64,000 nt of DNA from Caprella mutica (lineage: Eukaryota > Arthropoda > Malacostraca > Amphipoda > Caprellidae), in assembly GCA_947561585.1 (NCBI GenBank), contig CANNZV010002527.1, positions 77,670-141,669 on the forward strand, in the 5' to 3' direction. A program made the position numbers and the translations under genes. Below, piece by piece: positions 57,766 to 64,000 of the stretch (position 1 is the stretch's first letter; the number at the start of each line of letters is the position of its first letter). The notes below the pieces were generated by a model. It was not told where the DNA came from. It worked only from the letters and a program-made list of their open reading frames with translations, and ran no database searches.

Positions 57766-60700
57766 TCACTTCACTTCTCTTGTTTTGTAGATGAGAGTTT
57801 TGTCGAAAGGTACTCTCAATCCTAACTTGTTCTCAAATTTCATTTCGTATTCAACTCCTTCTGGTACCAAAATATCGAAATTTTGAGCAATTGAGGCGGT
57901 GAACAAGAAGAGTTCCATCCGTGCGAGAAGTTCACCAAGGCACTGTCGGCGACCTTTTGTAGGTAGAATTGGTTCATAAATATGAAAATTATTGCATTTT
58001 ATTTAGTGTTACCTAATTTGGCTAAATTAAGGAAAGGGATATATTTAATTTCTAGTAATCTAGTTGATTAATCCAAATATTTCTAACAAGCTTTACAAAA
58101 GGAATATTTTTCCTGTTAGTTATTCCATTCTTAGTATGTTTAAATTTAAAAAAATAAGTATTTATGTTTGATAAGTGTCCGCTAAAGTCTAAACTATTAT
58201 TGTATTTTGAAATGAATTAATTACCTTGTCCAAAGGCAAAGAATCCTTCCTTAGGTGCTCTGAATTTTCCATCATCATCCAAGAACCTTTCTGGCATGAA
58301 TTTTTCAGGCTCATTCCAATATTTCGGGTCGTGGTGGCAGGTGTAATTCGCAACAACTACCAACATATCCTGACAAGATGAAAATTAAGTAAAATGGTTT
58401 AATGAAATAATTTATATTTACAATCATAGTCTGAGACTAAAATAAACCTTGGGTATGAAATATCCCTCGATGGTCGTATCTTGTAGAGCTGTTCGCTGTA
58501 CGTTCATGATGATCATGGATGAGTACCTCAAAGCTTCATTGACAAATGCCTCGACATAAGGTACACTGTAGTTGAAATTTATTTAAATGGAATTTTACTG
58601 TGAAGTCTAATATTTTGTACTGTTAAATAGGTATATATATTTTTAATTACTTGGATTTGTCTTCCAGTGATACCATTCTGCTTCTAGGAACATTTTCATC
58701 AATTTGATTCCTTAGTTTTTTCGCTTGTTCGGGACAGGTAGCGAGAAGAAAAGCCATCCACTTCAACATGTTGTTAACGGTGTCCGACCCAGCACCGAAC
58801 AAATCGCTGATGATTTGCATTAAACCTTAAAGCATTTTATTATTAAAGATATTTTTGGAGATTCATATTAGAATAAAACAACATGTTCAATATAGCTACC
58901 TCCTTTGGTACAGAATTTGTTATTTCCTTCATCAGCTCTTTCCTTCATTTCTTTTTTGTATTCGTCGATGAAGTCACGTGGATTCTCCAAATCATCCTCA
59001 TGATCTTGTAAAGACTTCTGCAGAAAATTATTTCATTTTCTAAATTACAATCATGCTATCATTATGTGTTAGTAAAACATCACAAATATAAACTGAAACC
59101 ATACTTCTAAAGCTTTCTTTATTTCTGCTAAGAATTCTTTCATGAAATTATCCTTGAAAACTCCATCCATGATAATTTTTGGGAAATATTTGCCCATCGA
59201 AGGAAAGAAGAAAGGTATCAAAGTATACATAGGCTGGTTTTGGAATCGTTTCGTAAGTTCATAAATTTTATCGATGTCCTCAGAACCATACTCATAGCGG
59301 TGACCTGAAAAAGATACGTTTTGATTTTAAGTTTATTTATCAGCTATAATTCTCAAGAAATATTAAGCTAATCTCTACTGACTTGAAACCATCTGCCAAA
59401 TAATGTTTAGAGCACACGTTCGAAAGGAGTCTGGAAAAGGTATAGGTTTCTCTTTGTGTTTCTTCAGATCATCCACTAATGCCTGCGCTTCAATATGAAT
59501 AGCTTCTTCCAGGTGACTCTTCCCCATTCCAAGATTCCTCAAGTTACGAAGAGAGAATCTTCTGTCGTGTTGCCAGTGTTCGCTAGTTGATCCTAACAAA
59601 CCTGTGTGTGACCATTCACATGTAATTAAAACCCATTCAGTGGTATCTTATAAAATGACCATGTGCTGGTACTTCTGAACGTTCAAAATGAAATTTATAA
59701 TTGTTGTTTCAAACCCTACTGTAAAATAACAAATCAATTATAATTTTGGGTTTTTGAACATAACAGAGAATAAAATTGAGCATACTAGATTAGGAGTGTC
59801 CAGTGGGTCAACCTATCTGGGAAGGTTGCCAATTTCTAATAGTATCACAGTATCAGGCACCAATGACTGACCAAGGATATGTACGACTGCCGTTTCTCAC
59901 CTGGTGGATGTGCATAGTCATATGCTGGTTTTTATGGTAGGTAAATTTGGGCTATAGCAACTCGAGAGATTGTCAATTGAAACCATTGCCAACGCCCTAT
60001 GTACCATTCATACATATTTTGAATGATGTTGCCAGATATTGTTGCTGTTGGGAGAGGTCTACCAGACCATTTATTGACTACTCCCAAATTTGAGCAACAA
60101 GATCAGCTCAAAAAGGTTACCACTTGTAACTCATTGCTAAATCTCCAGCATAACCCTACATATCATTGAAAATCACTGTCAGACATTTTCAGTGGTGGGG
60201 TGCCTCTGACTGATACACTAAAATTGACCATGCTCAAAATCGATACTATGGTTATTCTGAAGAGCTTGTAACACGTATGAAGTGGCAGCTTACGAGCTGA
60301 TCTAGCACAAATTCAACTACCAGGAAAAATTTGCCAATGGCCACACCCAACAGGTGAAACTCGGTTGGTGCCAAATACTACGATACAGCCGATACTATTA
60401 GAATTAGTAATTTTCCCAGTTTGGTTGACCCCTCGGACATCTGGTTTATACCTCCTTCTACTTCCGGATCAATTGAAAACGTTCTGAAGAAATCAGGTCT
60501 TCCAGCCATCTCAGCTCTGGACATTACTTCCTTGCCAAGATTGTAATCGAAAATCAAAACAGATCTCATGTTACCAGTCCGAACACTGAAGAGGAACAAG
60601 AAGATCGTTCATAAATGAATGAATTTATATTAGTTTTCTATAGATTTTTTAAACAGTTAACAATATTTCATACGTTACGATGTCTCCATAATTTTGACGC

Positions 60701-61053
60701 AATTTCGCTAATGGTTCCCAGTGAAGTATCGGCATACCTCCTATGAACGGGATTTCTATCGGACCTGTAGAAATGGGATATTTGTTAGTTAAATATTTCA
60801 GTTGAAATATTTAATTCATTTATTCATGAATATAAAATTTCGTTACCATGATAATAATTAGTTACTATAAAATGTATTGTATTTCATATTTTATTGTAAC
60901 CTTCGTCTTACTTGTAGGTTGGTCGCTTTCACTGCAAAATTTTGGATCTGGATGCAAAATTTACTCACCAGGTGGCATGTTTTTAGGTTTTCTGTCTTTG
61001 ATGATGAAGAAGGCTGCCAGAAGCACGAGAAGAAGAAACAACTCCACCCACAT
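57766..61053 (-). CDS. cytochrome P450 (clan 2 type), gene 3
   Basis: Coding exons, 5' to 3': 60969-61053, 60674-60764, 60452-60585, 59383-59601, 59105-59304, 58900-59017, 58651-58825, 58448-58565, 58225-58369, 57766-57953. The ten exon lengths are again identical to genes 1 and 2 (490 residues). It has the N-terminal [18 protein letters not shown] anchor, KPKNMPPG hinge, WQHDR, GAGSDT I-helix, ExxR, PERF and [13 protein letters not shown]. Exon 10 and the last residues (KTREVK) match gene 2 more closely than gene 1. Intron 3 is enlarged by a 650-bp transposon whose right end lies eight bases from the exon 3 donor. Confidence 0.93.
59793..60443. mobile_element. DNA transposon with about 75-bp inverted ends, intron 3 of P450 gene 3
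   Basis: GGAGTGTCCAGTGGGTCAAC...TCTAATAGTATCACAGTATC at the left and GATACTATTAGAATTAGTAA...GGTTGACCCCTCGGACATC at the right are inverted. Inner GGCACCAA and TTGGTGCC also pair. No coding region was recognised. Confidence 0.8.
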
Positions 61054-61103
61054 GATTGATGAGTTATACAAAAAGCTTTTGGTAATCTAAAATTTTAAAT
61101 ATA

Positions 61104-61656
61104 CAGGGTGGCACAGAAGTTCTGAGACAAACAAAATATATCAGACAAAACATTCAAATAGGTAAAACAAAATGAAAAATGTTTATGATATTTTATAGAT
61201 TACACTGAGAATACATGTAAAGAACTTCATTAAATTAAACCTTTCACTTATTCGAATGACGGCCTCCAATCTGTGGGAGTTGCTTCAACCGCTGCATGCA
61301 ACTCATCCATTGGCAGTTTTGCCCATTTTAATTTGAGTTTTCACTTGACAATTTAGTTTTTATTATACAGTTGCATGATATCTGCACACATTCTTCTCCA
61401 ATGCTTACCACACGCAGAATTCTATCGTATTAAATCAGATGCGAACTTTCCTGCTCGGTGAAATTCTTCTATTGCAACTTCGACTCTCCACTGAAAGGGC
61501 CATTAACTTCTTAAAAATAAGAGATGACACTGATTTTAGGTTAAACATTATATTCAACACTATTGATGTATGCAAGAAATTTGCTCGCATTAGTTATATA
61601 AGTATCTTAATTTATAATGAAATAAATTGTGTAGCAGAACTTTTGGCTCACCCTGT
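61104..61656. mobile_element. mariner-type non-autonomous element
   Basis: TA-flanked ends CAGGGTGGCACAGAAGTTCTG and CAGAACTTTTGGCTCACCCTG are inverted. A minus-strand stretch near 61260-61330 (WAKLPMDELHAAVEATP) may be a transposase C-terminal remnant. The right third contains no recognisable coding sequence. Confidence 0.78.
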
Positions 61657-61807
61657 ATATTCTGCAAAATACTAAGATTCAATCGTTCGTCATCATAACT
61701 CAATTTAGTTTTCAAGAAGAAACATGCTACAGGTAAAATTCAATGTGAAGTATTGTTTCGTTTTTTTTTTTCTGTAATTTTAGTGTAATTTAACATTTTA
61801 CTTTAAA

Positions 61808-61955
61808 TAAGTCTTTCGGTAAATTTGTCTTTCGGCGAGCCCGTTTTCGATAAATTTTGGTTTCGGCAAATTCGTATTCGGAGAATCCAGCTCGACGAAT
61901 TAGTTTTCGGAGAATTTGGTTTCGGCAAATTCTTTTTCGGCCAATCCGTCGGATA
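61808..61955. repeat. degenerate TTTCGGCAAATT array
   Basis: About nine units such as GTCTTTCGGTAAATTT, GTTTCGGCAAATTCGTATTC and GTTTTCGGAGAATTTG. It is related to the short run at 20088-20170 and possibly an arm of another foldback-like element. Confidence 0.65.
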
Positions 61956-63025
61956 CCGTCATATCTATAAGCGTGTTAATTATTGAACGCAGATTTTGTC
62001 GAAAACTATCGTTTGTTATAAAAATTGTTCAAATAGAATTGGAAAAATTAGGTTCATTCTAAAAAACATTTGATGGAAAATTTTACATTTCGAAAAAGAA
62101 ACTTTATTGATTGTATTGCTTGTAAATATTTAAATGAATGGCTTGTATACACTGCAACAAAATTGGACAAAACTTCAAATAAATAAATGACGATTACTTT
62201 GAAACAGTCAACATACATGACCTTTATGTAGTTTATTGTGTCCGCTAGATTGTGACACTGCACTCTTAATGATAGTTTAATGACCTTGAAAGGGGGGGGG
62301 GGGGGCACGTATCCCGATAGACATATATATGGTATTCGAATTCAAAATAAATTAAATGTAGGTATTAAAGCACAGTCAGCATTAAGGGGTTAATTTGGTT
62401 TGAAAATGCGCAGGGCATTCTCGAGATGGAGCAAATCGGCAGATTGCACGTAACATGTATATTACGAATATGATTTACGTTCCACCAAATTCCTAAGTGA
62501 CTCTACCACATACATACTAGGTGCAAGTCCCCTGTACACTCTATGTGATAATTCCAAACATAAACACAGCTCTGAGACGTATAAACAGTCTTCTTATACC
62601 TAACTATTCACAGAGGTACATGTTAGACATACTGAGTCTACTAAATGTACTCACAGCGACTAAATTCAGACTAGATATGCTTCCTTTTATGCAACCAAAG
62701 TGAACAGATTGAAGAATGATACAGTGCCACATTGTGAGTGGGAGACCTTATCTAATTGGTTGTACAGCGCCACCTGCTGGTGAGAACTATCAACTGTATG
62801 TATACTTCTATCTATGTTACCATTGTCATACTTTATCTAAATATGTATAAGCTAACAAACTACAAATTATTGTATTTAATAATAATTATACTTCATGAAA
62901 GATGTAATTTTCTATCATTTTTTTTATACTTAGTACAGTTAGAAACCGCACAGTCATTCTGTACAGTCAGGGCTATGATAAAAATAATAAACAATGGTTA
63001 TTATCTCAACCATCTCCATGTACTG
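61956..63025. other. no gene supported; G14 run and a transposon end
   Basis: A G14 homopolymer lies at 62292-62305. Positions 62395-62470 (ATGCGCAGGGCATTCTCGAG, GGCAGATTGCACGTAACATG) are a solo end of the element at 54238-54720. Open frames at 62054, 62521 and 62756 have no recognisable domain. Confidence 0.5.
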
Positions 63026-63150
63026 GGGTGTGTTCCGAGTTATCAGACTGTTACACATCTTCGATCATGTAAGGAAAAATGATATAATAATTATATTATT
63101 ATTTACATATGAACGAAAAAGTGGTAGTGTCCGATAACTCGAAACTTACC
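63026..63150. mobile_element. TAAGTTCCGA-family MITE, complete
   Basis: TGTGTTCCGAGTTATCAGAC, CACATCTTCGATCATGTAAG at the left and GTCCGATAACTCGAAACTTA at the right, with a short palindromic AT centre. Confidence 0.8.
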
Positions 63151-63305
63151 ATATGAAATATAAATTAAATTTATATTAGACATGAAATTTATATTCTAAT
63201 ATTTTTCTGGTACTCTCTTTCGATGTGAAATGGAATGCGTTATTTAAATTAGAATTGAACATATAATCAATTAATTACCAATGCTGTTATATTTCTATTT
63301 ATAAT

Positions 63306-63925
63306 CTGTGTTTAGTTGCAGTGACTCTTTTCTCTGATAAAGATACATATCAGATAAGATGTTATTGTAACGTTGCTATGTAATAATTATTACTTTTCAT
63401 AACTGCAAGTAATATATTATATTACTTGCAGTTATATTAAATACAACCTAACAATTAAAACTTCTTAATTCTCTTCGAACATTGAAATATAATTCATTTT
63501 CTTCAATTGTATGATTTTAAAAAGATTGAGCACTTTATTCTTGGAATTTAAAATATTCATATTGTTACAAAGTACTACGAGAGCTCTACAACTAAACTCT
63601 GATGTTTGTTATTTTTTGTTGGGGAGCACAATGACACACAGTACGCTTATCAGTTAGATTGAAAATTAGCATATGGAAGGGTACATGATATAGTAACTTA
63701 CATGATACAATAGGCTACATGATACAATCACTAGTTACTGTATCATGGGTAGGCTAAGTTCTGAATAATCGAACGGTATCACATTCTCGATCATATAAGA
63801 AAAAAAATATATTGATTATTAACTATTATTTTAATCAACATAGCAACGTTGCATTAATATCTTATCTGATATGTAGTTTTATCAGAGAAAAGAGTCACTG
63901 CAACTCAACACAGCTTAAACAATTA
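63306..63925. mobile_element. inverted-end element enclosing other repeats
   Basis: GTGTTTAGTTGCAGTGACTC...GATAAGATGTTATTGTAACG (63308-63375) is inverted at 63840-63925. Inside are a perfect palindrome at 63399-63435 and one end of a TAAGTTCCGA MITE at 63747. This is probably a nested insertion. Confidence 0.6.
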
Positions 63926-64000
63926 GCTTTGCTAATTAATAGATTATTTGTTCTATTCCAATTTAAATCCAGCCATTCATTTCATATCGAACAGAACAAG

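Noticed and set aside
62054..62308. Frame starting MPPPPP
   Set aside because: The proline run is the G14 homopolymer read on the minus strand; the rest is not recognisable.

Overview
This is nuclear DNA of an arthropod, probably an insect or other pancrustacean. It is AT-rich, its genes are split by introns with GT/AG ends, and it holds a beaten-path-like immunoglobulin gene and a tandem cluster of clan-2-type cytochrome P450 genes. Most of the rest is transposons and minisatellites. Nothing in the sequence fixes the species.

Layout. 1-18000 has almost no host gene. It holds a mariner-type transposase remnant, a large foldback element whose arms are 16-bp tandem repeats, arrays with units of 35, 20, 43, 30, 46 and 37 bp, and one complete Ty3/gypsy LTR retrotransposon on the minus strand (8809-13167). 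18000-24600 is mostly non-coding, with a 5'-truncated non-LTR retrotransposon at 21659-23045. 24959-30529 (+) is a six-exon beat-like gene whose exon phases all agree and give 393 codons; its introns carry several small transposon families, including a second foldback copy nested inside a pogo-like MITE. 30530-39000 is transposon debris: a palindromic mariner derivative, a gypsy RNase H remnant and an orphan P450 exon pair. 39082-61053 (-) holds three complete P450 genes. All three have ten exons of exactly the same lengths (85, 91, 134, 219, 200, 118, 175, 118, 145 and 188 nt), giving 490 codons each, so they are recent tandem duplicates. The end of the window is again MITEs and palindromes.

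Most unusual feature. The gypsy element keeps one unbroken reading frame of about 1,320 codons, from gag through protease, reverse transcriptase, RNase H and integrase. There is no frameshift. The frame is crossed by 23 stop-type codons, all TAA (19) or TAG (4), and it ends at a TGA eight bases before the polypurine tract. Its two LTRs differ by one base and it has a 5-bp target duplication, so it inserted recently. None of the 23 lies inside gag; the first is the codon that would end gag. The simplest reading of the sequence is that pol was maintained with TAA/TAG as sense codons. At several positions the residue usual in related elements is Gln. A defective gag-only lineage mobilised in trans is the main alternative.

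Host genes in the window are otherwise ordinary. The three P450s look functional, with intact C-helix, I-helix, ExxR, PERF and haem-binding motifs. The beat-like gene encodes a signal peptide, two immunoglobulin-type domains and a short hydrophobic tail.
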